From CAZCEC01 sp964497615 (GTDB lineage Bacteria > Chloroflexota > Anaerolineae > Anaerolineales > UBA6663): a stretch of 64,000 nucleotides of DNA. The notes beneath the pieces are model-generated. The model was not told the DNA's origin and searched no databases. It saw only the letters and a list, made by a program, of their open reading frames with translations. Position numbers and translations under genes: made by a program. The stretch spans positions 23,517-87,516 of the forward strand of contig CAZCEC010000022.1 in the NCBI GenBank assembly GCA_964497615.1, in the 5' to 3' direction. This document shows positions 15,896-24,647 of this stretch, one piece after another. The stretch's first letter is position 1. Every line of letters starts with the position of its first letter.

Positions 15896-18262
15896 ATGTC
15901 TGTCAAAGCCTTTGGAGCCAGCATTAAGCGCAAGGAAGACCCGCGCCTGATCACCGGCGAGGGCAAGTACCTGGACGACTTGAGCGCGCCGGGGATGCTG
16001 CACGCCGCCATCCTGCGCAGCCCGTACGCGCACGCCCGCATCAAGAACATCAACACCGAGAAGGCCGCGGCGGCGCCGGGTGTGGTGGGCGTCTTTACCG
16101 GGCATGATTTCAAAGACCTGAATGCCCTTCCCTGCGCGTGGCAGGCCGACGCGGGGCGCACGCCCAACCATCTGAACACGCCGCGCGCATTGGAGATGGA
16201 CAGGGTGACGTTCACCGGCGCCGGCATCGCCGTGGTTGTGGCCGAGAGCCGCTACCAGGCCGAGGATGCCCTGCACCTGATCGAGGTGGACTATGAGCCG
16301 CTGCCTACGGTGGTGGATGCCAAGAAAGCCACCGAGGCCGGCGCGCCGCAACTGCACGAGAACGCCGCCAACAACATCTGCTTCGACTGGCAGTGCGGCG
16401 ACAAGGACGGCGCCGACGCCGCGCTGAGTGGAGCGGAGGTGGTGGTCCGCCAATCGGTCGTCAACCAGCGGCTCATCCCCAACTCGATGGAAACGCGCGG
16501 CTGCCTGGCCGTGTACTCGCCGATGTCGGAAGAGTACACGGTGTACATGACGTCGCAGGCGCCCCACGTGATGCGCTTGCTGATGACGGCCTTTGTCTTT
16601 GGCATCCCCGAGCACAAGATGCGCGTCGTCTCGCCGCAGATCGGCGGCGGTTTCGGCAGCAAGATTTTCCTGTATCCGGAGTACGTGCTGGTGACGGCGC
16701 TGTCTAAGAGGGTGGGCCGGCCGGTGAAGTGGCAGGAGACCCGCCGCGAGAACTACGTCGCCACCACGCATGGCCGCGATCACGTGACCGACATCGAGGT
16801 GGGCGCCAAGAAGGATGGGACGATCACGGCGCTGAAGGTGAAGACTTACGCCAACATGGGCGGCATCCTGTCCACCATCGCGCCCGGCATCCCCACTACC
16901 CTGTACGGGCGGCTGCTCAGCGGCGCGTACAAGATCCCCCACATCTACTGCAACGTGGTCGGCACGTACACCAACACCAGCATGGTGGATGCCTATCGCG
17001 GTGCGGGCCGGCCCGAGGCCACCTACGTGGTGGAACGAGCCGTTGACTTGGTGGCGCGAGAACTGGGCATGGACCCGGCCGAGATCCGGCGCAAGAACTT
17101 CATCCAGCCGGCGGACTTCCCCTATGACCCGGTGGGCATTCTCTCCGGGTTGAAGTACGACAGCGGCGATTACGAGAAGGCGCTCGACCTGGCGCTGGAC
17201 AAGGCCGGTTACGCCGGCCTGCGGAAGGAGCAGGAGGCCGCGCGCAAGGAAGGTCGCTACCTGGGCATCGGGATATCGTCGTATATCGAAATCTGCGGTG
17301 TCGCGCCATCGGCCTGGATTGGTCTGCCGGGCCAGGGCTGGGGCGCGGGCCTGTGGGAGAGCGCCAACGTGCGCGTCCACCTGACCGGCAAGGTGGTGGT
17401 GACCACAGGCTCGCAGTCGCACGGTCAGGGGCTGGAGACCACATTCGCGCAGATCGTGGCAGACGAGTTGGGCGTCTCAGTGGATGATGTGCTCATTCAA
17501 CATAGCGACACCCAGGGTACGCCGTTTGGCTACGGCACGTATGGCAGCCGCAGCACGGCGGTAGGCGGCATAGCCCTTTACAACAGCCTCCAGCGCGTGA
17601 AGGACAAGGCCCGCCGGCTGGCTGCCCACCTGTTGGAAGCCGATCCGGACGACGTGGTGTTTGAAGGCGGCAAGGCCTATGTGAAAGGCTCCCCCGACAA
17701 GGCCAAGACGATTGGCGACCTGGCGGCGCAAGCGGCGCTGGGCTACAGCCTGCCGCGCGGCATGGAGCCATTCCTGGACGACACCGCCTACTATGACCCG
17801 CCGAACTGCACCTATCCCTTCGGCACGCACATCGCCGTGGTGGAGATCAACAAGGACACCGGTCAGGTGGCCCTCAAGCGCTACATTGCGGTGGACGACG
17901 TAGGGCGGCAGATCAACCCGATGATCGTGGACGGGCAGATCCACGGCGGCATCACGCAGGGCGTAGCACAGGCCCTGTGGGAGGGTGCGGTGTACGACGA
18001 CAACGGGCAACTGCTGACCGGTTCGATGATGGACTATGCCGTGCCCAAGGCCAGCTATCTGCCCTCGTATGAACTCGGGCACACGGAGACGCCCAGCCCG
18101 GTCAATCCGCTGGGCGTCAAGGGCGCTGGCGAGACCGGCTCAATTGCGTCGACTCCAGCCGCCGTCAACGCCGTGATGGATGCCCTGGCGCCGCTGGGGA
18201 TCCGCCACATCGACATGCCGCTGACGCCCGAGCGCGTGTGGCGGGCCATGAAGGGAGCTTGA
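15896..18262 (+). CDS. coxL: Molybdenum hydroxylase large subunit, form II CoxL type
   Basis: 788 aa, cytoplasmic, binding Mo-molybdopterin dinucleotide. It has the usual large-subunit landmarks: an N-terminal hammerhead domain (RKEDPRLITGEGKYLDD), QIGGGFGSK, the active-site loop AYRGAGR at residues 366-372, GQG and SQSHGQG segments, and GVKGAGETGS near the C-terminus. True (form I) CO dehydrogenases carry AYxCSFR in the active-site loop; AYRGAGR marks form II enzymes, whose substrate may be CO at low efficiency or another small organic compound. Nine bp separate it from coxS and 3 bp from coxM, so the three are cotranscribed. The call as a molybdenum hydroxylase is firm; the substrate is not. 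Confidence 0.95.
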   Translation: MSVKAFGASIKRKEDPRLITGEGKYLDDLSAPGMLHAAILRSPYAHARIKNINTEKAAAAPGVVGVFTGHDFKDLNALPCAWQADAGRTPNHLNTPRALEMDRVTFTGAGIAVVVAESRYQAEDALHLIEVDYEPLPTVVDAKKATEAGAPQLHENAANNICFDWQCGDKDGADAALSGAEVVVRQSVVNQRLIPNSMETRGCLAVYSPMSEEYTVYMTSQAPHVMRLLMTAFVFGIPEHKMRVVSPQIGGGFGSKIFLYPEYVLVTALSKRVGRPVKWQETRRENYVATTHGRDHVTDIEVGAKKDGTITALKVKTYANMGGILSTIAPGIPTTLYGRLLSGAYKIPHIYCNVVGTYTNTSMVDAYRGAGRPEATYVVERAVDLVARELGMDPAEIRRKNFIQPADFPYDPVGILSGLKYDSGDYEKALDLALDKAGYAGLRKEQEAARKEGRYLGIGISSYIEICGVAPSAWIGLPGQGWGAGLWESANVRVHLTGKVVVTTGSQSHGQGLETTFAQIVADELGVSVDDVLIQHSDTQGTPFGYGTYGSRSTAVGGIALYNSLQRVKDKARRLAAHLLEADPDDVVFEGGKAYVKGSPDKAKTIGDLAAQAALGYSLPRGMEPFLDDTAYYDPPNCTYPFGTHIAVVEINKDTGQVALKRYIAVDDVGRQINPMIVDGQIHGGITQGVAQALWEGAVYDDNGQLLTGSMMDYAVPKASYLPSYELGHTETPSPVNPLGVKGAGETGSIASTPAAVNAVMDALAPLGIRHIDMPLTPERVWRAMKGA

Positions 18263-18265
18263 GCT

Positions 18266-19132
18266 ATGTATTCCGCGAACTTCGACTACTACCGCGCCAA
18301 CAGCGTGGCTGAGGCCGTGAGCCTGCTCAGCGCCCATCCCGGCGCCAAACTGCTGGCGGGCGGCCACAGCCTGCTCCCGCAAATGAAGCTGCGCGTGGCC
18401 CAGCCCCCTGCCCTAATCGACCTCGGCCGGGTGGATGAGCTGAAGGGCATCACCCACGCCGACGGCAAGCTCCACATCGGCGCCATGACCACGCACAACA
18501 CCGTTGCCACCTCCGACCTGGTGAAGGAGCACTGCGCCGTGCTGGCCCACACCGCCGGACTCATCGGCGACCAGCAAGTGCGCAACCGCGGCACCATCGG
18601 CGGCTCGCTGGCCCACGCCGACCCGGCCGCCGACCTGCCCACCGTGCTGATGGCGCTGGGCGGCACCCTGACCGCCGTCGGGCCCAACGGCAGCCGCGAA
18701 CTGGCGTGCATGGACTTCTGCACCGACCTATTCACCACGATGCTGCACGACGATGAAGTGCTGACGCGCATAAGCGTGCCAGCCTATGGCACGTCGGCCG
18801 GTGGCGCCTACAAGAAGCACGAGCATCCGGCCTCCGGCTATGCCGTGGTGGGCGTAGCGGCGATGGTCATGGTCGCCGACGGCAAGTGCAGCGGCGCCCG
18901 CATCGCCGTGGGCGGCGCGTCGGCCAAGCCCGCACCTGCGCCCGCCGCCGAGGACGCGCTGATGGGCAAGGCACTGGACGAAGCCACTATTGCCGCCGCG
19001 GCCGCGCTGGTCGCCGAGGCCGTTGTAGACCCCATCGGCGATCACTATGCCTCCGCCGAGTACCGCATCCACCTGGCGACGGTGCTGGCAAAGAAGGCCA
19101 TCACCAAGGCAGCCAAGAAGGCAGGGGCCTGA
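18266..19132 (+). CDS. coxM: Molybdenum hydroxylase FAD-binding medium subunit (CoxM)
   Basis: 288 aa. It is the FAD subunit of the CoxSLM trimer, accepting electrons from CoxS and passing them on to the respiratory chain. FAD-binding motifs are clear: AGGHSLLP near residue 31 and TIGGSLAHADPAADLP near residue 111. The C-terminal CO dehydrogenase flavoprotein domain ends in a Lys/Ala-rich tail. It follows coxL by 3 bp and is followed by a terminator-like hairpin, so the structural operon ends here. Confidence 0.94.
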   Translation: MYSANFDYYRANSVAEAVSLLSAHPGAKLLAGGHSLLPQMKLRVAQPPALIDLGRVDELKGITHADGKLHIGAMTTHNTVATSDLVKEHCAVLAHTAGLIGDQQVRNRGTIGGSLAHADPAADLPTVLMALGGTLTAVGPNGSRELACMDFCTDLFTTMLHDDEVLTRISVPAYGTSAGGAYKKHEHPASGYAVVGVAAMVMVADGKCSGARIAVGGASAKPAPAPAAEDALMGKALDEATIAAAAALVAEAVVDPIGDHYASAEYRIHLATVLAKKAITKAAKKAGA

Positions 19133-19249
19133 CGCGCGATCTGCCGTCCTGAGCCCGTCTCCCGCCCTATCGCCGTCACGCCAAGGCGGCGCGCAAAGGA
19201 CATCGACGGCGTCTCAACGGGCGCTCTGACTGGCGCAGAGATACACAAC

Positions 19250-19288
19250 ACGGAGGCCTCTTCGGCGACGAGGGGGCCTCCGTCTTTA
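19250..19288 (+). terminator. Probable terminator after coxSLM
   Basis: ACGGAGGCC (19250-19258) pairs with GGCCTCCGT (19275-19283) around a 16-nt loop, followed by a short T-rich tract (CTTTAT). It lies between coxM and the MFS gene. Confidence 0.6.
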
Positions 19289-19310
19289 TGGGACGAGCGT
19301 TTGAACGGTG

Positions 19311-20612
19311 ATGAATAACAGTCGCGGGCATCCGGGCCTGACTGGCTTTGCGCTTGTGTGGGCTGGGCAGGTCGTCTCGGTGCTGGCCACGCAGATGACG
19401 GCCTTTGCGCTGGTCATCTGGGTCTATCAGCGCACCGGCAGCGTGACGGCGCTGGGCCTGCAGGAGGCGTTCTACATCACGCCCTTCCTGCTGATGACGC
19501 CGCTGGCCGGCGTGCTGGTGGACCGCCACAACCGTAAGCTGATGATGATGGTGAGCGACCTGGGCGCGGGCGCGGCGACGGTGGGCGTACTGGCGCTCCA
19601 CGCGGGGGGCATCCTGGAGGTGTGGCACCTTTACGTCGCGGCGGCTGTGACCGGGGCATGCGCGTGCTTCCAGTGGCCCGCCTTCTCCGCCAGCATCAGC
19701 CTTATGGTGCCGGAGGAGCATTTGGGCCGGGCGAACGGCATGATGTCCCTGGTGGATAGCGGGCCGGGCGTGTTGGCGCCGCTGCTGGCGGGCGCGCTCC
19801 TGCCCCTCATCTCACTCACCGGCATCCTCCTGATAGACGTGGTGACATTTGTAGTGGCAGTCGGCGTGCTGGCGGTGGTGCGCGTGCCCCAGCCTGCCAA
19901 GGCCGAAGGAGAGCACAAGGAAGAGGGCGGACTACGGACTCAATTGCTCTTTGGCCTGCGCTACATCCTGGCGCGGCCAGGACTTCTGGCAATCCAGTTG
20001 GTGTTCCTGTTCGGCAACCTGGCCTCGGCTATGGGCTTCACGGTCCTGGCGCCGATGGTGCTTACCCGCACCGGCCAGAACGAGACGACCCTGGGCCTGG
20101 TGCTGGGGATCGGCGCGGCGGGCGGCGTGGCAGGCGGGATCGTGATGAGCGCCTGGGGCGGGTTCAAGCGCCGGACCATCGGCGTCATGGGCGGCTTTGC
20201 GCTGGACGGCCTGGCAACCCTGTTCGGGCTGGGGTTGGGGCGCGGACCGGGCGCGTGGATGGCGGGCATGTTCGCCCGGCAGGCCGCAACACCCCTGATC
20301 GACTCGTCCAATCAGGCCCTGTGGCAAACTAAGGTGCCGCCCGAATTGCAGGGCCGCGTCTTCTCCACGCGCATGCTGATCGCCTGGATCACCTTTCCCC
20401 TGGCGCCCCTCATCGCCGGCCCGCTGGCCGACTTTGTGCTGGAGCCAGGGATGCGGGCCGAAGGTGCTCTGGCGAAGACCTTCGGTTGGCTTGTGGGCAC
20501 CGGACCGGGCGCGGGGATGGCGCTGCTGCTGGCCGCGACAGGCGTGATGATGATGGCGGCGGGGGCGGTGGGGTGGATGACGCCGGCCGTGAGAAACGTG
20601 GAACGTGCGTGA
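19311..20612 (+). CDS. MFS transporter (EntS/MFS_3-like exporter)
   Basis: 433 aa with about twelve hydrophobic helices and the MFS loop signature between helices 2 and 3 (GVLVDRHNRKLMM), resembling the EntS/MFS_3 drug and siderophore exporters. A GTG lies immediately before the chosen ATG. It sits between coxM and the coxD-like gene but is not a known part of cox clusters, so its link to the molybdenum enzyme is uncertain; it could export a by-product or be an unrelated insertion. The coding end runs into a GTGTG-rich low-complexity stretch. Confidence 0.85.
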   Translation: MNNSRGHPGLTGFALVWAGQVVSVLATQMTAFALVIWVYQRTGSVTALGLQEAFYITPFLLMTPLAGVLVDRHNRKLMMMVSDLGAGAATVGVLALHAGGILEVWHLYVAAAVTGACACFQWPAFSASISLMVPEEHLGRANGMMSLVDSGPGVLAPLLAGALLPLISLTGILLIDVVTFVVAVGVLAVVRVPQPAKAEGEHKEEGGLRTQLLFGLRYILARPGLLAIQLVFLFGNLASAMGFTVLAPMVLTRTGQNETTLGLVLGIGAAGGVAGGIVMSAWGGFKRRTIGVMGGFALDGLATLFGLGLGRGPGAWMAGMFARQAATPLIDSSNQALWQTKVPPELQGRVFSTRMLIAWITFPLAPLIAGPLADFVLEPGMRAEGALAKTFGWLVGTGPGAGMALLLAATGVMMMAAGAVGWMTPAVRNVERA

Positions 20613-20678
20613 GTGTGTAAGTGTGAAGGTATGTAATGTGGTAGTGTGAGGTGGCTGGCGGTGTGTGCGGGCGACCCA

Positions 20679-20706
20679 TTGCAGAATGCAGTCTTCGGGG
20701 TAGAAT
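20679..20706 (+). promoter_or_regulatory. Promoter of the coxD-coxE-coxF accessory genes
   Basis: TTGCAG (20679-20684), a 16-bp spacer, then TAGAAT (20701-20706), 24 bp before the GTG start of the coxD-like gene. The preceding 60 bp are a GTGTG/GTAAG-rich simple sequence. Confidence 0.5.
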
Positions 20707-20730
20707 CGCAATAGTATTGGGCGACCAAGG

Positions 20731-21621
20731 GTGAAGCCATTGATCTTCAACTCTGTTGATGAACTGCAAACTGCCCTGCGCGGCCACGACTATGTGGCCG
20801 ACCGGGGTCTGGCAACGGCCATCTATCTGGCCCTCAAGCTGCGCCGGCCGCTGTTCCTGGAGGGCGAGGCCGGCGTGGGCAAGACCGAAGTCGCCAAGGT
20901 GCTGGCAACCCTGCTCGAAACCGACCTGATCCGCCTCCAATGCTACGAAGGGCTGGACGTGAACCAGGCGGTCTACGAGTGGAACTTCGCCCGACAGATG
21001 ATGCACATCCGGCTGCTGGAGGCGCGCGGCGAGCGCCCCGAGGAGAGCGAACTCTTTGGGCCGCAGTTCCTGCTCAAGCGCCCCCTGCTCCAGGCCATCG
21101 AGACCAGCCGCGACCGGCCGCCGGTGCTGCTGGTGGACGAGCTGGACCGCAGCGATGAGGAGTTCGAGGCCTTCCTGTTGGAGGTGCTCTCGGACTTCCA
21201 GGTCACGATCCCTGAGATCGGCACGCTCAAAGCGGAGCAGCCGCCCGTAGTGGTGCTCACCTCCAACCGCACCCGCGAGGTGCACGACGCCCTCAAGCGC
21301 CGCTGCCTGTACTTCTGGATTGACTACCCCAGCTTCGAGAAGGAACTGGAGATCGTCCGCGCGCGGCTGCCAGGCGCGCCCGAGGCCCTCACACGCCAGA
21401 TCACGGCCTTTGTGCAGGACCTGCGCCAGGCCGACCTATACAAGCTGCCGGGCGTGGCCGAAACCCTGGACTGGACCACGGCGCTGGTGGCGCTCGACCA
21501 GACGGCGCTCGACCCCGAGGTGGTTGATGAAACCCTGGGCGTCATCTTGAAGTACCAGGACGATGTGGAGAAGGTGAAGGGCGAGCACGCGCGGGCGATT
21601 GTAGAGCGCGTGCGCGTGTGA
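20731..21621 (+). CDS. coxD: MoxR-type AAA+ ATPase (CoxD-like)
   Basis: 296 aa with a GTG start. Walker A GEAGVGKTE is near residue 45, Walker B LLVDELDRSDEEFEAFL near residue 132, sensor 1 VVLTSNRTREVHDALKRRC near residue 175, then a lid domain. In CO-oxidising bacteria CoxD is the AAA+ chaperone that, together with CoxE, inserts sulfur and copper into the CODH active site. Its presence with a VWA partner beside a form II coxL suggests that the same maturation machinery serves this enzyme, although MoxR/VWA pairs also serve other molybdenum hydroxylases. Confidence 0.85.
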   Translation: MKPLIFNSVDELQTALRGHDYVADRGLATAIYLALKLRRPLFLEGEAGVGKTEVAKVLATLLETDLIRLQCYEGLDVNQAVYEWNFARQMMHIRLLEARGERPEESELFGPQFLLKRPLLQAIETSRDRPPVLLVDELDRSDEEFEAFLLEVLSDFQVTIPEIGTLKAEQPPVVVLTSNRTREVHDALKRRCLYFWIDYPSFEKELEIVRARLPGAPEALTRQITAFVQDLRQADLYKLPGVAETLDWTTALVALDQTALDPEVVDETLGVILKYQDDVEKVKGEHARAIVERVRV

Positions 21622-21684
21622 GCATGCCCAGACGGGGACTGCGGCCCTGAGCGCGTGAGATGGGTTCCGCGACGACCGACGACG

Positions 21685-21784
21685 CGGCTGAGTTCAGCCG
21701 CAGATCGGCGACCGCGAAGCGCATTGGTAGCAGCGACTTCAGTCGCACCCGCTCGAAACTTCCAGGTGGCGCGATTGAAATCGC
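21685..21784. repeat. Array of three short perfect palindromes between coxD and coxE
   Basis: The 190 bp between the two genes hold three perfect hairpins with 2-nt loops: CGGCTGAGTTCAGCCG (21685-21700), GCGACTTCAGTCGC (21733-21746) and GCGATTGAAATCGC (21771-21784), spaced 38-48 bp apart. They differ in sequence but share the same design, like REP-type interspersed elements with compensatory changes. A CGACGACCGACGAC stretch precedes them. A related hairpin lies at 49134-49151. Confidence 0.7.
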
Positions 21785-21811
21785 GACTACGGCGGACACG
21801 GACAAGTAGCG

Positions 21812-22996
21812 ATGAACCAGGAAGACGTGAAACCAGCCGGCCAGTTTGTCCACAACCTGCTGCTGTTTGGGCGGGTGCTGCACGGGCTGGGCCTGGATGT
21901 GAACCTGGGCCGGATGATGGACCTGACCGCCGCGCTGGGTCACATTGAGGTGGGCCGCCGCGGGGATTTCTACCACGCCACGCGCAGCCTCCTCGTTCAC
22001 CGGCGCGAGGACTTGCCCCTGTTCGACGAAGCCTTTAACTTGTTCTGGCGGACGCCACGCGAGGGGCGCGCAGGCCTCATCCCCACCGGGCGCACCCGCC
22101 GCCGCAAGCCCCCTCGCGCCGTGCCGCCCCCGCTCGGGGCGCAGGAGCCACCGCCCGAGGACGGGAACAACCCCCAGGGACAGAACACCGAACCGATCAT
22201 CGAGGTCACCAAGACCTACAGCGCCGCCGAGGCGCTGCGGCGCAAGGACTTCGCCCTGCTAACTCCAGACGAGTACGCCGCCATCAAGGCGCTCATGGCC
22301 GAACTCACCTGGGCGCTGGGCGAACGCCGGACGCGCCGCCAGCAGCCGGGCGGCGGCCCGCGGCTGGACATGCGCCGCACCCTGCGGCGCAGCCTCAAGC
22401 ATGGCGGCACCGTGCTGCAGTGGTCGCTGCGCGAGGCCAAGCTCAAGCCGCGGCCGGTGGTGCTGCTGGCTGATATCAGCGGCTCCATGGAACGCTACAC
22501 GCGCCTCCTGCTGCACTTCCTGTATGGGCTCACGCGCGGCCTCGGCCAGCCGGTGGAGACGTTTGTCTTCGGCACCCGGCTGACGCGCATCACACGGCAG
22601 TTACGGGTCAAGAATGTGGAGCGCGCCCTGCGCGAGGTGTCCCAGGCCGTGCCCGACTGGTCGGGCGGCACCCGCATCGGCGACGCCCTCAAAACCTTCA
22701 ACTATCACTGGTGCCGCCGCGTGCTCGGGCGCGGCGCCGTCGTCATCATCATCAGCGATGGCTGGGACCGGGGCGACCCGGCCGTGCTGGCAGACGAAAT
22801 GGCGCGGCTGCGGCGCAGCGCCTACCGCCTCATCTGGCTCAACCCGCTGTTGGGCGCGCCGCAGTACGAGCCGCTCACCCGCGGCATCCAGGCTGCCCTG
22901 CCCCACGTGGACGACTTCATGCCAGTCCACAACCTGGCAAGCCTGGAGGATTTGGCGGAGCACCTGGCGCGGCTGGACGGCAAGCGGAGGCGATGA
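21812..22996 (+). CDS. coxE: VWA-domain protein (CoxE-like)
   Basis: 394 aa. The N-terminal 110 residues match the CoxE/YeaD-type region (QFVHNLLLFGRVLHGLGLDV, FYHATRSLLVHRREDLPLFDEAF). A charged, Pro-rich linker follows, then a von Willebrand A domain from about residue 210 with the metal-site motif DISGS, a TRIGDAL strand and IIISDGWDRG. The partner of the CoxD ATPase; the pair matures molybdenum hydroxylase active sites. Its stop codon overlaps the next gene's ATG. Confidence 0.87.
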   Translation: MNQEDVKPAGQFVHNLLLFGRVLHGLGLDVNLGRMMDLTAALGHIEVGRRGDFYHATRSLLVHRREDLPLFDEAFNLFWRTPREGRAGLIPTGRTRRRKPPRAVPPPLGAQEPPPEDGNNPQGQNTEPIIEVTKTYSAAEALRRKDFALLTPDEYAAIKALMAELTWALGERRTRRQQPGGGPRLDMRRTLRRSLKHGGTVLQWSLREAKLKPRPVVLLADISGSMERYTRLLLHFLYGLTRGLGQPVETFVFGTRLTRITRQLRVKNVERALREVSQAVPDWSGGTRIGDALKTFNYHWCRRVLGRGAVVIIISDGWDRGDPAVLADEMARLRRSAYRLIWLNPLLGAPQYEPLTRGIQAALPHVDDFMPVHNLASLEDLAEHLARLDGKRRR

Positions 22997-24048
22997 CCAT
23001 GCGCGACGTCTTGGCGGCGATTGAAGCCTGGCAGGCCGCCGGGCGGCCGGTGGCGCTGGCGACGGTGGTGCAGACCTGGGGGTCCTCGCCGCGCCAGGCT
23101 GGGGCCAAGATGGCGCTCACGCCGGAGACCAGCGGCAGCGACCAGGGCCTGGCCGGCTCGGTGAGCGGGGGGTGCGTCGAAGGCGCTGTGTACGAAGAGG
23201 GGGTGGAGGCGCTCAAGACCGGGCAGGCGCGGTTGCTGCACTTCGGCGTGGCCGACGAGACTGCCTGGGAGGTGGGGTTGGCCTGCGGCGGCAGCATCGA
23301 TGTCTTTGTGCAGCCGCTGACCGGCGATCACTATCGCCAGGCGCGGGCCGCGCTGGAGGCGGGCGGCGAGTTTGCGACGGCGACGATTGTCAAAGGCGCA
23401 CCCGAGCAGTTGGGCAAGGCGCTGCTGCTGGACGCGGATGGTGTGCGCTGGACCGGCATGAGCACCGAGGTGAGCGCGGCGGCAGCGGAACTGGCGCATG
23501 CGGCCCTCGCCCAGGGCAAGTCGCGGCGCGGCGCAGTGAGCGACGAGGTGGAAGTGTTTGTGGAGGTAGTTTTGCCGCCCCCCACCCTGATCGCCGTGGG
23601 CGGCGTCCACATCACCATCGCGCTGGCGGCGCTGGCGAAGACCATGGGTTACCGCACCATTGTGGTGGACCCGCGCAAGGCGTTTGGCAACGAGATGCGC
23701 TTCCCGCCCGGCACCGTGGACCGGTTGGTGCAGGCCTGGCCCGACGAGGCCCTGACCGAAATCGGCCTCACGCGTGGCACGGCCGTGGCGATGCTGACCC
23801 ACGATCCCAAGCTGGACGACCCTGCGCTCAAGCTGGCCCTGCCCAGCCCGGCGTTCTACGTGGGCGCGCTGGGCAGCAAGACCACGCAAGCCAAACGGCG
23901 GGCGCGGCTGCTCGAGGCGGGCGTTAGCGAGGCGGCGCTGGACCGGCTCTACGGTCCCATCGGGCTGGACCTGGGGGCGAGCACGCCCGAAGAGATCGCC
24001 CTATCCATCATGGCCGAGATTGTGAAGGCCAGAGCCGGACGGCAGTAA
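22993..24048 (+). CDS. coxF: XdhC/CoxF-family maturation factor
   Basis: 351 aa from the ATG at 22993, overlapping the coxE stop (ATGA). The N-terminal XdhC/CoxI domain has TWGSSPRQAGAKM, GSVSGGCVEGAVYEE and CGGSIDVFVQPL. The C-terminal Rossmann domain has IAVGGVHITIALAALAKTMGY and DPRKAFG, ending in GLDLGASTPEEIALSIMAEI. These proteins bind molybdenum cofactor and help insert it, in sulfurated form, into xanthine oxidase-family enzymes. It completes the accessory set for the coxSLM enzyme. Whether to call it coxF or coxI is arbitrary. Confidence 0.85.
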   Translation: MTMRDVLAAIEAWQAAGRPVALATVVQTWGSSPRQAGAKMALTPETSGSDQGLAGSVSGGCVEGAVYEEGVEALKTGQARLLHFGVADETAWEVGLACGGSIDVFVQPLTGDHYRQARAALEAGGEFATATIVKGAPEQLGKALLLDADGVRWTGMSTEVSAAAAELAHAALAQGKSRRGAVSDEVEVFVEVVLPPPTLIAVGGVHITIALAALAKTMGYRTIVVDPRKAFGNEMRFPPGTVDRLVQAWPDEALTEIGLTRGTAVAMLTHDPKLDDPALKLALPSPAFYVGALGSKTTQAKRRARLLEAGVSEAALDRLYGPIGLDLGASTPEEIALSIMAEIVKARAGRQ

Positions 24049-24053
24049 GCGCG

Positions 24054-24620
24054 ATGGACAACGACTGGCAGGCGGCCACTCAGGCTGAACTCAATCGCGC
24101 CGCGCAGGCCAAGCGCTGGCTGCGCATCATCCTGCCCATCGTCGCGGCGGCGTTCGTGGCTGTCATGTGCGCGGGGCCGCTGGCGGTTCCGGCGACGATG
24201 AGGTGGTTCGAGGGATTGGCGTGCCCCGCCGGCCAGCACCTGGAAGTCCTCGAAGTGCTGGACATCGAAGTGGATCCGCCGGAGACGCGCCAGGTGGTGT
24301 ATTGCGTGGACGCCGCCGGTCAGGGCACGCTTGCGGGGGCGCGGCCATTCGCGGTGATGTGGGCGGTCTACTTCGCGATCTTTGTGGTGCTGGCCTTCGC
24401 GCTCGTGGCGGTGGTTGGGCGGGCCTGGCAGTGGTTCTTTGGGCTGCCCAAGCGCCGCCTGGAATGGGAAACGGAGCGCGAGGCGCGGGCGCTGCTGGCG
24501 GCCGGCAAGCGCGACGAGGCGGTGCGCTTGCTGCGGGACAAGACCGGCGCCGGTCCCCGTTGGGCGCAGCAGTATGTCGACGTGATCTCCAAGAGGCCAG
24601 CCCCCCCCCCATCATCGTAG
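24054..24620 (+). CDS. Two-helix membrane protein, unknown
   Basis: 188 aa, beginning 5 bp after coxF, so probably cotranscribed. One hydrophobic helix spans about residues 23-45 and a second about 101-123, enclosing a roughly 55-residue extracytoplasmic loop with two cysteines (GLACPAG, VYCVDAAG) that could form a disulfide. The cytoplasmic tail is helical (RRLEWETEREARALLAAGKRDEAVRLLRDKTGAG), like a short repeat motif seen in tail regions of small membrane proteins. I recognise no family; the link with the cox island is by position only. Confidence 0.6.
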   Translation: MDNDWQAATQAELNRAAQAKRWLRIILPIVAAAFVAVMCAGPLAVPATMRWFEGLACPAGQHLEVLEVLDIEVDPPETRQVVYCVDAAGQGTLAGARPFAVMWAVYFAIFVVLAFALVAVVGRAWQWFFGLPKRRLEWETEREARALLAAGKRDEAVRLLRDKTGAGPRWAQQYVDVISKRPAPPPSS

Positions 24621-24647
24621 GAGCGCCTTGCAGGTGCGATGGCCTCG

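Noticed and set aside
15482..17422. 646-residue open frame on the minus strand
   Set aside because: Antisense to coxS and coxL; no motif.
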